Positions 48,101 through 59,780 of a DNA stretch of 64,000 nt are shown piece by piece. The stretch covers positions 2,542,001 through 2,606,000 of the forward strand of contig JAALGY010000057.1 of NCBI GenBank assembly GCA_032358165.1, given 5' to 3'. The notes below the pieces were generated by a model that saw only the letters and a program-made list of their open reading frames with translations, was not told the DNA's origin and did no database searches. Source of the stretch: Diplosphaera chodatii (lineage: Eukaryota > Chlorophyta > Trebouxiophyceae > Prasiolales > Stichococcaceae). Every line of letters starts with the position of its first letter. The stretch's first letter is position 1. The position numbers were made by a program, and so were the translations under genes.

Positions 48101-49201
48101 TGTTGCTCAGAATGCTGATTGCATCCTCAGCAAGGGTAGTGATCCAGCCTTGTGACAGCAGATGCACAAGCACATACAGGTGTAATTGGGTTGCTCCTTG
48201 CAGTGGAAGCAACGCACCCAGGGGCACATCTTTGTTGATATTTGTGGCCCTGTCGACTTTATAGGCCTCCAGCTCGGCTATGCACGTTGGGCTGATGTTC
48301 ACGCCTGCACAGTTGCTCAACTGATGCTGTGACATGCCTGTTTCCTGTGACATCGGGATTGTATAAGCTTCTAAATGATCTGCACGGCAGCTGCGGGTGA
48401 TGTCTGCCTACCTGGCACGTTGCCCAGCTGCTCCTGGTGCAGCTGCTCGGTCAGACACTCTGCAAAGCGCCCCTCGCCCACCGTCACGGTGTTGCAGAAA
48501 ATGTCGTATGCTGCTGAACAGGCACCTGCAGCGGGTAGTCAAGGAGGTGATGCAAACTTATGCACGTATGTCACGGGCACATCCAAGAGAATTCAGGGCA
48601 TCAGGGCCAGCGGCTGAACACTGACCTGCCGTGGACACGTCGGCATCACCGCTTGCAAGCTCTGCCGCTGGGGCCTCGGCAACTATTTGCGCAAGCACCG
48701 GCTCGGATACCTGCAAGCGAAGTGCCGATGGCTGTCGTACACCTTGAATTGAATTTGTTTGACTGTGCATGCATGGTGACTGGTCAATGCGCAGACCTGT
48801 TTATGTTGCCTCTGCATGTCGATGGCTTGCTGAATCTGCTGCTGCAGCTCGGCAAGCTGGTCAGCGGTGAACACACGCTTCACGTCCAGCGCCTGACCCG
48901 TCGAGTCGGGCTCGCTGTTTGCTGCAGGCAAATCCTGACCAGCCTGGGGCTGCTCTGCGGCGCCATCGCCACTGGATGCGAACTCCTCCGCCGCGAGCTT
49001 ATCAGCCGCGTCGGCGGGCTGCTGTTCTGGCTGTTGTTCGGCGGCAGGCTGATCTGACGCCGCTGCCGCTGCCGCATCTGCCTGCTGCGGCTGGTCCGCT
49101 GGCTGCGTTTCCCCCGCCGCAGCGTCCTGCGCCCTGCCTGCCACTGCGGCAGACAGCAGCAGCGCAAGCACCAGCGCTGTACGGATGCGACCCATCGACA
49201 T
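42126..49201 (-). CDS. GLG1: GLG1-type Golgi cysteine-rich repeat membrane protein
   Basis: Type I secretory-pathway protein related to Golgi apparatus protein 1/ESL-1, which binds growth factors and glycoproteins in animals. Start 49201 gives a signal peptide (MSMGRIRTALVLALLLSAAV), then an Ala/Gln/Asp-rich stretch and a helix (FTADQLAELQQQIQQAIDMQ). About fifteen exons then encode Cys-rich repeats of the form C..D...FC..V..G.G.....CL. Examples are CSAAYDIFCNTVTVGEGRFA (48520), CTRDARRFCRKHGRNYGAVL (48060), YCKGDADKYCADVLPGEGRT (47670), CADDRKQLCPNVQPV (46020), CAGEISAFCTDVPHGHARII (45460), CKDDLATLCPDVCKEATKHA (44820), CREDVNKFCKKVMKG (44495), LRKLCSQEIAVYCADVKPG (44010), and CGEDIDLLCKDAQ (43575). 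The last exon has one membrane helix (VAAAAMAAMAMVAIIGAYAG) and a short basic cytosolic tail ending SRDADA-stop at 42126. Very intron-rich, about one repeat per exon. Confidence 0.9.
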
Positions 49202-49714
49202 CTACTGCCTCTGAAGAAGCATCAGGTCGGCAGACCGTGGTCGCAAAGGACTCCGCAAATGCTGCGAGATCCCGGCTGTATCACGGTGCTTTGGCAGCTG
49301 TCTGAAGGTGCACACTGGATTCTGACAGACGATGCTTAGTGTTCACGAAAGCGCAGCATACTGGGGACGCAAACTAACTTGGTTGCAGTACCCAGTAGAA
49401 TGTCATGCCATGCATGGGTGATATGCAGAATTGCAGTTCTCAACAGGCCAGACGCCAGAGTGCCCGCAATCTTTAGTTGCGCATTTGCAGGAGCCTATAA
49501 CTGACATCAGCCTCCAGCTGAAATATCGTACGCTCTGCATACGCAGTTCCAATCTGAGCTGCACAGTACGATCGTGCTCCTTTGCGATCTACCTGCTTGC
49601 AAATACACATTGCAGGCAAGGTTCAGGCCGTTGATTGTGTGGTCATCATCCTGTGTGACGGCTGCAGACAGCTGTTGGCGGGTGCTGCCCGCCATTGATG
49701 CAATGTAGTCCTCG
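49202..49714. promoter_or_regulatory. Divergent promoter interval (GLG1-like / nuclear protein)
   Basis: 513 bp between head-to-head starts; no motif recognised; promoter role by position. Confidence 0.4.
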
Positions 49715-52088
49715 ATGCGGCTGCGGAGTCAGCAGGCACATGTCAGCGCAGCCCGCCTTGCGACATCCGCTGCGGCGCATAACAGAGCAGGGTGGGCAGC
49801 TGAGTCAGATGATGAGGATACTGACGGCCAGCCGCCATTGAACACGACACTGCCATACTCGCAGCTGCCGCTGACCCAGCACCCTGAAGGGCACCACTTC
49901 GAGTCGCAAAACCAGGCGCTTACCTACGATGAGCTGCAGGATGCAAGGTACTTTGTGATCATCAGGTGTGACGCCGTGCATGGGATGCAGCCGAGTGAGG
50001 CATGAGGTTGACGCCGCTTGTTTGCATACAGGCGCATCACCGCTGCAGCCACCCGGCAGTGGCGCAGCAATGACAGCAGGTGCATGACAACCCTCATGCA
50101 TGGCTGCGGCAGTGGAAGCCTATTTCTCGTGCGTCTGGACCATGCTGCATGCACTGATCATGCGGTGGGTGAACACACATCTCCTGTCGGCCGGCCAGGC
50201 TGGTGCAGCTCAAGCGTCGGTGGCCCTTTGACCCGCGGCCTGACCGGACAGAGTCTGCAGTCCAGCATGCACGCCGCGGTACATTCGACAAGCTGCTGCA
50301 CAGCAGAGCGGTGGTTCCAGACGCCACTCATGCACACGGCACAGTGCTCCCCCGCATGGGTCCCAACGCACACGATGCAGCAGCAGCATCGGCAGCAGCC
50401 GCAGGCTCAACCAGTGACCCAGACTCGGACAGCACGGACACAGCTCAGCAGCCGCGCAAGCGCATCAGGATCACACCAGCTGGTATGCGACTGCTTCGCT
50501 GGCATACGCCTCTCTCGCAGCATCTGCCTGTGCCTGCGCCGCCTGCAGGCGATGGCCAAACATAAAGCAGTATCGTACGTGTCTTGATTATATGACACTG
50601 CACTACAGACCGAAAGAGAGAGGCACTGGGACTGCCGCCACGGCCGCTACCACCTCAGGGCACCTGGATCTGCATCAACATGCTGCGCACGCCTACAGGC
50701 GCAGCGCACGCAGAGCATTCAAGCAGGTACGCGGCTGAAGGCAGCCGTGCACATTGGCATCGCGCACGTGAGCTCCAACCTGCAAAAGCATGCACACACA
50801 CCCTCCGACCCTGCCCTTAGGCTGGTGCGCTGCGCGCGAGAGAACTCGGCAGCGGACTCCGACTGCAAGGCGTGTGGTGCCGCCCGCTGGGATGGAGCTG
50901 AGGGGCAGCTGGCAGCACGAGTGTCGGCAATCCTGCAGGTGACTCTGTGACATGGCACCCAGGCGCCGCTTGACCTGCTTTCCACTCGACAGCAGTCGAT
51001 GTGCCCGTCAAAGTCTGCATGCTGCAGGGTATCTGGCCAATGAAAGTCGTGCTGTTTGTGGTTGCAGACATCGGACATCGGCACTGTCACGCTCAGTGGC
51101 GTGCTGCAGCGGCTGGACATGGAGAGTGGCAGCGCAGCCGGCGCTGGCCTGCAGTTTGACCGGGCAGACGTCAAGTGCGAGGTCGACCGCCAGCTCGGCC
51201 TCAGTGCGTCAGCAACTGCTTTTGAAGCTGTGAAGGAACCGGGTCTTGGGGACCTTGTGCATCATGCAACAGTGCAGACTGTGGCTGCACTACTGTATGC
51301 CTACTTGATGGGGTGCTCATCCCATTCCCAGTAGAGGTGCTGCCTGCCTTCATGAAGCTTTACTGTCGGGTTGTCATCCTGAGCAGGGGCCCGGCGTGCT
51401 CATGCAGCGAGCACCCAGGGCGCAGCTGAGGACGGGGCGGTGCCAGCTGCTGCTGCACAGCCAGCTCCTCCATCCGAGGGTGCGTGTCCTACCATTACCG
51501 ATGCTGAGCTCTTGCACCCAGATCATATGGTACAGTGTGCAACACTCACATAATGTTGCCCCTTCCTGTGCAGAGTCGCTGGTGGCCCAAGTGGCTGCGG
51601 AACTGCATGACAGCATTGCACTGCTGGCGGCGCAGCAGTCGAGCAGCCTGGAGATGCGACATCGGGCGGCGGCAAGGGCGCTGCCTACCCTCCCGTCAGC
51701 CGCAGACACCGATCGTGGACAGGCTGAAGCATCGGCAGCAGACCAGCCGCAGGGCGCAGACACGGAACAACAGGATGCGGGTGCGGCAGCAGCAGGGGAG
51801 GACACAGCTGCACCGGGGCTGCATGAGCTGCAGCCGTGGCCCAACATCCCGGATGAAGCAGGGGACAGGGCGGTCGAGGATGAGGCGGTGGATGTGGCGG
51901 GAGACTGGGACCTGGGCCCCGGCCTCGCTGGCATCCCCATGCGGCTGCAGGGTGGGGACGAGGTCGGGCACGAGGCAGCAGATGCTGCTGCGCCTGCAGA
52001 ACAAGATGCGAACCCACCACAGCTGCGTGCGGCGATGCAGCACGGCTGCAACTTCGCCGTCACACTGCTGGGTGAGGCACTGCCCTGA
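49715..52088 (+). CDS. Unrecognised, probably nuclear protein
   Basis: Exons join in phase: 49715 to about 49965 (MRLRSQQAHVSAARLATSAA, acidic ESDDEDTDG, then LTYDELQDARYFVIIR); RITAAATRQWRSNDS; LVQLKRRWPFDPRPDRTESA to PRKRIRITPA (about 50192-50480), which ends in a nuclear-localisation-like PRKRIRI; a short exon from 50612 (RKREALGLPPRPLPPQ); LVRCARENSAADSDCKACGA with ARVSAILQ (about 50820-50938); TSDIGTVTLSGVLQRLDMES with GLQFDRADVKCEVDRQLGLS (from 51067); an Ala/Pro-rich exon ending ITDAELLHPDHM; and LVAQVAAELHDSIALLAAQQ with a long acidic, Ala/Gly/Asp-rich tail to the stop at 52088. A single C-x2-C (CKAC) is present. No family recognised; the acidic tail and basic cluster suggest a nuclear or chromatin/transcription role, by inference only. 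Confidence 0.6.
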
Positions 52089-52389
52089 CGCCTCCACAGA
52101 GCAACGACCCAGCAAGCACAAGCACCAACAAAATGACTGCATATAAACATACAAGTACGCAAGACTTTGCGCTTCCGAGCTCGTGCACATGCAAAGTCCT
52201 CAAAACTTCTGTGCACGCTGCTTGCAGAGACTATACTGCACCGCAAATGCAGCCAGCCGTCCAGCATCACACCCCTGGTCTTGCTTCACCTCCCGCCTGA
52301 CAGGTGCTGAGCGCGGCCAATTGCAAAGTCGCTGCATGCACATGCGACTGCATTGACCCACATGTTGGCAGTGAAGCAGGCAGACCTAC
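52089..52389 (+). other. Short intergenic spacer
   Basis: About 300 bp between two plus-strand genes; nothing recognised apart from presumptive 3' UTR and promoter. Confidence 0.4.
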
Positions 52390-53934
52390 ATGTCATCTGC
52401 CGGCGTGCACTCAAGGGGCCGGTGCAACTGCAGGAAGTTCATGGGTGTGCGTGTGGCTGCCGGTGTCACCGAGCCGTCTTCAGACGGGGAAGATAATGGT
52501 GCCACAGTGCAGCCCGCCAAGGCCATCACGCACTCCACTGACGCCGCTGCCGCCACACTGCACGGATTGACGAGCAGAAAGCTGCTGCTGGATGAGCGGC
52601 GCCCGCCGCTGCTGCTGAACGCCTGGCCGACCGGCGAGAAAGCCGCGCCGCTGCCTGCAGCGCGCACGCTCCCGGCTCCCACGCTGGACGCCGTGCTCAG
52701 CGGCCTGCCGCACTATGACAGCCGCCTCGACGAGCTGCCAAAGTGTGTTCAGTCCCTTTGCTGGCTGACTATCGGAAAGAAAACACTTGCCGGCTGAAGC
52801 TGCGTAGCAACCTGGCATTGGGTGCAGTGTTCATGAATTCTGGCACTTGCTGCAGGTCATGGTTCAAGCGGGAGGCTGGGTGCAAAGCGGAGGATGGCAC
52901 AGCATTCGCGCAGTCAGCTGGTGCTGCAGCTGCTTCGGGGACATCCATTCCCAATGGCAGTTACCATCAACAGCACTCGCTGGCGGCGAAGCATGCAGCA
53001 GAGGGTGTCTCAGGTACCATAGATCGGCACCCAGGGCATGATCGCAGCGCATTCCATGCCACTGGTGCTCCGGGGCGGCCGCCACCTCGACCAGCACATG
53101 GTGACCATCTGTGTCCGCGTGTTGCTAAATCAGCAACCTTGTGCGAAAACTATTCTCCGCCTTTTGCTGTACATCACCAGACAACAGAGTTATGCCGGCC
53201 AGTGCACGTGCGACCATGCTTTGCTCCGCTCAAGCGCTCAGAGTGTCCATACCTGCGCTCATCAACCCCATGCAAGATGCAGACCTGGATCCAGTCTTCA
53301 ACACCCTCCGTTGATGCAGAATGTGCTGGCTGGAGGCGGCAGCCGCCGTGGGTGCCGCACAACCTGAACTGTGTGCCGAAGCGCAGCGGCGTCACCAACA
53401 GCACCACCTTTTGGTACGAGGACCCGGCGCACCCCAGCCGCTACGGCAGGTAAGACGAAATGTTAACCTGCATCACCACAAGGATGGGAGCGTGCACAGT
53501 GTACGCCTGATATTACACAATGACCCCTGCAAGTTTTCACATCAATTTGCTGCGATGCCGAGCACCACTCAGCAGGCACTACCATGTCTTCATGCAAGCG
53601 CCGTGACGACCTCGACTGTTTGTGCGCGTGCAGCCTGCACAAGTTCAGGGCGCCGCCGGGGCTGCCAGTGTCCGCTGTGGCGCAGCGGCGGGAGGAGACT
53701 CTGGATGCACTGGAGTCCCAGCTGGCCGCTCTGCCAACAGATGTGAGGGCAGTGTTTGCGGCCGCTGCTGAGATGGGGCTGCCACCTGCGCTGCTGTCCG
53801 ACGTGCTGCGGCGGTATGAGGCGCTTCAGCGACCGCAGCCGCCGCTCCAGCAGCTTGGGCAAGGGGAGAGTCACAAGGCAGAGACGTCATCGGAGGGTGT
53901 ATCACAGGCTTCAGATACGTCAGATGAAAGCTGA
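52390..53934 (+). CDS. Unrecognised protein
   Basis: Start 52390 gives MSSAGVHSRGRCNCRKFMGV, then a charged region and KAITHSTDAAAATLHGLTSR, ending LPHYDSRLDELPK at a GT donor near 52743. The middle is unresolved. One frame stays open from 52743 to 53453 (236 codons), though splicing could equally pick up VLRGGRHLDQHMVTICVRVL (53070-53130) and ALINPMQDADLDPVFNTLR (53253-53312) in other frames. The last part is clearer: RQPPWVPHNLNCVPKRSGVT with STTFWYEDPAHPSRYGR (53340-53451). After an intron it joins LHKFRAPPGLPVSAVAQRRE and helices ESQLAALPTDVRAVFAAAAE, LPPALLSDVLRRYEAL, with an acidic Ser-rich end at 53934. No family recognised. Splice structure needs transcripts; frame choice in the middle is a guess. 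Confidence 0.5.
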
Positions 53935-54273
53935 CGGCGAGTCACGCCGTGTGCCAGGTCCATACTGGTAGTTCAGGCCATAACTAGACACCTGCTGTAC
54001 AGTAGACAAGCCCATCGTCCGGTGCATCGCTCTGTGTATTGCGGTGCCTGCAGCCTGCATTTGAGTGTGGGGACCTGCCACTTCCAGCAATGCTTGACAC
54101 CACCCTACAGCATGTCACCTACTGGACAAAGCCAGCGTCTTGCTGCTTCACTTCAACTGAACCTCACTAAAGCATGCGGTTCTGGTAGTGTTGTGAAGCT
54201 CACCCCCTTCACATGCGAGACAGCAGAGCAGAAGAAACAAGCCAAAATTGCATCGCAGCTATGCAGTGACAGG
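53935..54273 (+). other. Spacer upstream of the exonuclease gene
   Basis: About 340 bp. The frame of the following gene is open upstream to an ATG at 54111, so part of this may be coding. Nothing else recognised. Confidence 0.4.
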
Positions 54274-57200
54274 ATGCATGCCACAAACGAGGCCTTGGAG
54301 GACGGCGAGATCAATGACAGTGCGGCGCTGGAGCCACAGGTGCGCTGTGATGCGAGCTCCTGCAGACGCGGACGCCCCTGGGTGCTGGTGGATCTTGATG
54401 TCATCTGCAAAAGGCCACATGGCGCCGTTTCGGCATGCAGCAGAAGCGGCAGAAGCTGAGCGTTCCGTCGCCGCCTCGGGACATTCCAAAGGCCAAGCCG
54501 CGCTTGCGAGTGCCTTCTCCACCGCCAGTGCCGGTGCCTACGTCCGTCGATCGGGAGGAGGCCAAGCGGAAGAAGGCCAAGGGGGGCAGCAATGGCACAG
54601 CAGCCGCAGCTGATGCTGGCGCCGGCACTCCCAGCACGGGTGGCTTCGTCAATCTTTACGGCTCAGACGTGAGCTTTGACAAGCGCACTTACGCCTATCA
54701 GACACGAGGGTGATCCACTGCCTCTGCTGGCAGGGCATGCATCAGTGGCCTCAGTGCCCAAGCCGCTGCGTGATGCCAATGCTGACACTCCAGCGGAGGC
54801 CTTGCCATGCAGCGAAGCCAAGCAACAATGCACACTGTTCGATGTGCACGGTGTGTCAGTTGGGTTGTTTTCCTGCTTCTAGGCGCGCCCAGAGGTGCAG
54901 GTCATGCAGCGGGGCGGCACCATCACGGTGGCGGATGTGCAGGCGCTGCTGCTGTGGGTGCTGGCGGACGGGAACAATCCCAAATGGGCGTTCGTCAGGG
55001 TAGGCTTACAGATGCACATGGACAGCGTCCTGATTGCCTCACAGGTGCAAGGACCTGCTGCCAGAAGGAACCACCACAAGCATTACTCCCAGTTTGCCGG
55101 AAGCCAGAGCCAGCAAAGGCATCCTGCTGTCATGACGGTGCCGCTGGCTCCTGCTGCAGAACAAGCTGCTGCTGCAGCGGGTGCTGCTGGTGTTCGTCCC
55201 TGGCGTCGACCGCGACCTGTTCGAGGCCTCCGGCCACCTGCTGCCCAACATGCACCGGCTGCTGGGCGAGCCCACCACGGTGGCCGCAAAGAGCCCGACG
55301 GTCTCCCCAGGTTTTGAATTTGCAGTCTCCTGAGCCCTTTCCGATTGCAGTGAAAGTTGTAGCGGAGCTTTGCAGACTCAGTGAGCACATGTAGAGCTCC
55401 TTTGTGCAGCAACAGCACCGACTTCTTATGGCGCTCCTCTTCGATGCATCGCAGGAGCCACGGTGTCGCAGCTCTTCACCGTGCCGCACGACCGGAAGCG
55501 CAAGCGCGAGGAGGCAACAGCGGCACAGCAGCAGCCGGACGGCGGCAGCGGGGCGCCCGGCGGCAGCCCTGCAGCGGCTGACCCGTCGCCGCCAGGGCCG
55601 GCCGCCCGGTTCCCCATCTTGCACTACGTGCTGTCCTACAAGGTAAGGGAGACCTCCAGCTCATTCGGGCTAATATTGCTGGTCACCGTGATGTTTGGCG
55701 TGAGACACTTGCTTGTGCAGAGGTGTGTGTCAGCAGCAGTATATGAGAGGGTCAGCATGCTTTCGAGCCATGACTCAATAAAGACTGCTTGCAACAGCCT
55801 CAGGCAAGGTGATCCTCTGCTGCTCTGGCGCAGGACATGGAAGCACACAATTTTCCACTTCCCTTCCTTGATGACGACGGCAGCACAGAGTGCCCGCCGG
55901 GCTTCGTGTCCAGTGCAGACCCAGGTGATCTCCACAGCTTGACCCAAAGATGATCTTTGACGGAATGTGCTGACCCCAGCACAGTTTCTTGCAAACTGCC
56001 ATCCACCACACTCCACCGGCTCAACGCTGCATCTAGAGAACCATCGGACCCCAACCAGGGCTGAAGCGGGTGCTGACGCTGCTTCTACAGGGGCTGTGGG
56101 CGGGCCAGTGGCAGATGGGACAGCAGCAGATGGCCAGCGCCAGATTCGTGACATGGTGGCGCTGGACTGCGAGATGTGCTACTGCGGCGAGGCGCTGGAG
56201 GTCACCCGCATTACACTGCTGGACAGCGCAGGGGAGGTAAGGAGTGTTTCTATTGCTGACCGATCTCGAATTTGTTGACACCACATACATTAAGCCCTCT
56301 CGTATGCAGTGCAAGCGTAGTGTCTGGCTATTATGTCGCAGTGTGTCTTCTGTAGCTGCTGCGAAATATAAAGCCTGCCACTGCTGTGCGTCATCCTTGT
56401 ACCAAAGCGCATGGCATCAGATGTTCATTGCAGGAATCTCACATGCACGTCAAAAGGTCCTTTTATCTGAGAGCAGGTGCTAATGGACGACCTGGTGCAG
56501 CCGGACACGCCCATCACGGACTACAACACCCGCTACAGCGGCATCACCGCCGAGATGATGGCGGGCGTGACGCGCACCCTGCGCCATGCGCAGCGCTCGC
56601 TGTTCTCCTTCATGGGCCCCGACACCCTGCTGGTGGGACACGCTTGAAACTCCAACTACGAGCACTTTGCCAGCATGCAACCCTGTCGGTGTCCTGCTGG
56701 TACACTGTGCTGACTGGCCTGAGCAGTACTTATGTATGACAGCCACACTGCACCAGGGCACAGCATCGTGTGTGCGGTTCTTTACAGCATCGACTTTCTT
56801 GTGACAGGACGCATGCACAGCCTGACGCATGTGGAAGATAGCTTGCACAAGGTCGTTGCGGCGACAGCCTCACAGTCATGGTCAATGCGCTGCCTGGTGC
56901 AGGTTGGGCACGCCCTCGAGAACGACCTGGCCGCGCTTCGCGTGCTGCACTCCCGCTGCATTGACACAGCAGCACTGTTCCCGCACCCCAAGGTACCCAA
57001 AAGTACAGCCCACAACAGAACATTACAAACTGATCTTCAGGTCTGCGTGTGTTTGAAGTACACCAGATTGTGCTGCCTTGCGCTCGACAGGCCTGTCTTG
57101 TTTATCGCTCGCCATTGGGCTGATTTGTCCGGTTTCTGAGTATGTTCTGCACTTGTGGGCGTGTAGCACGAGATCAATGCCGTGGCAACATCGCCATGAC

Positions 57201-59497
57201 ATTATTTTGCTGTTCCGCTCCACACGTGCGCGCAGTGATTCTGATGATTTGTATAACACCAGTCGGTGGAGTGGCACAACAAATGTTAACCGGACGTGCA
57301 TGGTTTTGCAGGGGCCGCCCTTCAAGTTTGCGCTGCGGGTGCTGACGGAGAAGTACCTGAAGCGGCGCATCCAGATGGGCGAGCACGACAGCGTGCAGGT
57401 CAGCTGCTGTCACCATCGTGCTGGCCCCTCGCCTCTGCTGCTGGCAGCGGTAGTGACGCAGAGGGCTACTGATAAATTCGGCCAGCGTTGTCCTGTGCTG
57501 CAGGACGCCCGTGCAGCCTTGGACCTTGCGCAGCTGAAGTTCCGCCATGGCCCCGCCTTCGGTGTGGAGCCGCTCACTACTGGCGACCGCCTCATGGACG
57601 TGCTGGCAGCCGCCGGCAAGTCGGCAGCCCTGGTGCGTGCTGCTTGCACAATAGTGACGGATGTGCCTGAAGGATGGCTATGGTGTAAAGCATGCGACCT
57701 AATGTGGCCAGCGCGCATTGTCTTGTAGATTGCACCACGATGTAATTCAGGAGAGCCCACATGTTAAGCGAAATGCCACGCGGAACTGACACATCTGGCT
57801 GTGCAGGTGGATCGGATAGAGGTGCTCAACCGGCACACAACTGGCACAGCCAGCGCGATCCGTGCGAGCGGCGACTCGGAGGCCGCCACCAGGGCGGGCA
57901 AGGCCATCAAGCAGCCGGGCACCCACTTCGTGTGGACGCAGCTCACGCAGCTGGCCGACATGTTTGAGCGCAGGTAACTGCTTGCCCCATGCCATTTTCC
58001 CTACTGGGACATACACGATGGGATTTGGGATGAAGCCAACCACCTGCTAAAGTGCAAGTCAGCATCGTCTGAGTGCCCTACTCGAGGAGCATGACCGCCA
58101 GAACAGTTGCAGGCACTCATGCCTCTTGGCTGGCAGCTTGACTGCCACGGGCAGGCATCATTTGCTGCCTTCAGTGTCTGCTGTGTTGCCTCTCTTGTTC
58201 CCAAGGTGTAGGCAAGCATGACAACCCCATCACAGGACGGTCCAATAACAAGTGTTGGCCGCTATCTGATCCCTGGCATTACTGCGGCGCAGGGCACGGG
58301 TGAAGGCAGAACCAGCGGCGCCTGCCGAGGACGCCCCAGGGCGACCTGATCTGGACGACCTGCGTGAGAGGGCAGCGGCGCGGCTGTCTGGGGGCCAGAC
58401 CTCACACACAGATACTAATGGCAGCGCTCCAGCGCCGAATGCAGGTTCGCTGTGCTTTCAACACACACCAACTGCAGACACTTAGGCAGGGTGAGGAGTG
58501 AGACTCCCTGACACGCTGCATGCCAAACCGCATGCAAGTTGTGAAGGGGCCTTTCAAGATTGCAAGAAGGTCTACACTGTGCACTGCAGGGTCGGGTCCA
58601 GCCGTGGCACCAGGGGTGCGGAAGCCGCCTGCGCCGCCGCCGGCTGTGGCGGCGCTGCTGGCCAGCCCCGCAGCGGTGGCGGCCACGCCGCCAGGGAAGC
58701 CGCAGCGCAGCAAGCGCTCCATCAAGTCGCTGGGCGCGCAGGCGCTGGAGGCGGCGGCAGCGGCGCGGCCCCCGGGCGCAGGCTTGCAGGTGAAGTAGGA
58801 CCGATGCCATGACTGCAGTGGCGTCGCTTTGGCAGACAGGGTTTGGTCTGGTTGGCGTGTGGATCCACCTACGGGTGGGATGCTGCAGCTGGCCTCCGCG
58901 GCACAGGTTATATCGTCAGTATACAGCAATAATCCACATGCTTCAAGGTAATCCTAGAGGTAAGCTCACAACCATGTCCATGCCCTCAGGCACCACTGGA
59001 TGCCACCCTGCAGCGGCTGGACGGGCTCGTGGGTCAGCTGCACGCGGCGCTGCCACTGAACACCCTCCTCATCCTGCACACCGGCCAGGCAAAACTGTTT
59101 TCCTGCAGACAAACTTGCTGGCAGGAGATGCAGACGTCCAGTGCAGAGTGCCGCCTTGTTGCTCTTGCTGCACAGTACACTTGAATCCATCTACTGCCGT
59201 CTGCCTGTCCACTGCCACACTGCCGAAAGCACGCCCACCACTGAAAGCTGCAATTGCAAAGCGGGACCACAGCGGCTGTGCAGCTGTGGTTATATGCACC
59301 GAAGTGATGGTGATAGTGAATGGTTGGCCGATGAGCAGGGTGACACAGCTGAGTGCCGGCGGCTCCAGAAGGAGAAATACCGGCGGCAGGCACGGCTGGA
59401 CGGGCTGCCACCCTGGGACATGGCCTCAGAGCAGCGCTTCGTTGAGCTGTGCACCCGCACGACACGCGGCCTCTGCTTCTGCACCGTGAAGCACTGA
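54274..59497 (+). CDS. REX1/REXO-type RNA 3'-5' exonuclease (DEDDh)
   Basis: Trims 3' ends of structured RNAs such as 5S rRNA and tRNA precursors. ATG 54274 (MHATNEALEDGEINDSAALE) is chosen; ATG 54111 in the same open frame is an alternative. N-terminal region: basic KRQKLSVPSPP and REEAKRKKAKGG; GGFVNLYGSDVSFDKRTYAY; ITVADVQALLLWVLADGNNP with KWAFV; LLLQRVLLVFVPGVDRDLFE; VSQLFTVPHDRKRKREE; FPILHYVLSYK; PPGFVSSADP, all in the Rex1 order. Catalytic domain: MVALDCEMCYCGEALEVTRI (56152, Exo I Asp/Glu), YSGITAEMMAGVTR, DTLLVGH joined to ALENDLAALRVLHSRCIDTA (Exo II Asp), GEHDSVQ joined to DARAALDLAQLKF (Exo III His/Asp). The C-terminus has a Pro/Ala/Lys-rich linker, TLQRLDGLVGQLHAALPLNT with LLILHTGQ, GDTAECRRLQKEKYRRQ and FCTVKH-stop, matching the Rex1 tail. 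All DEDDh residues are present. Confidence 0.88.
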
Positions 59498-59780
59498 CAG
59501 CGGCGGCGGATCCTGCTGAATGAGCTGCACCCACTATGGTTTTGCTGTAGGTGTCACGGTTCGTGCGTATGCACTGAACCCCGCTGAGTTCGTTAGGTCG
59601 TGTTGAAAGATTCGTATAGCTGTCCGGCGGCGGATCTAGTAGTCTGCCGATCGATGAAGCCCGAAGAGGCTGAGAGGAAAGCAAGGTCCAGCACAAGATG
59701 TGCATCCCGCCAGAAAATCCGATGGCGGCAAACAAAGTCATCCCGGTGGTCCCCTGCATTCAAGTTCAATATGCACGCCC

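Noticed and set aside
51374..52270. A 298-codon minus-strand open frame.
   Set aside because: Antisense shadow of the acidic Ala/Asp-rich tail of the plus-strand gene; Ser/Cys/Ala-rich with no domain.
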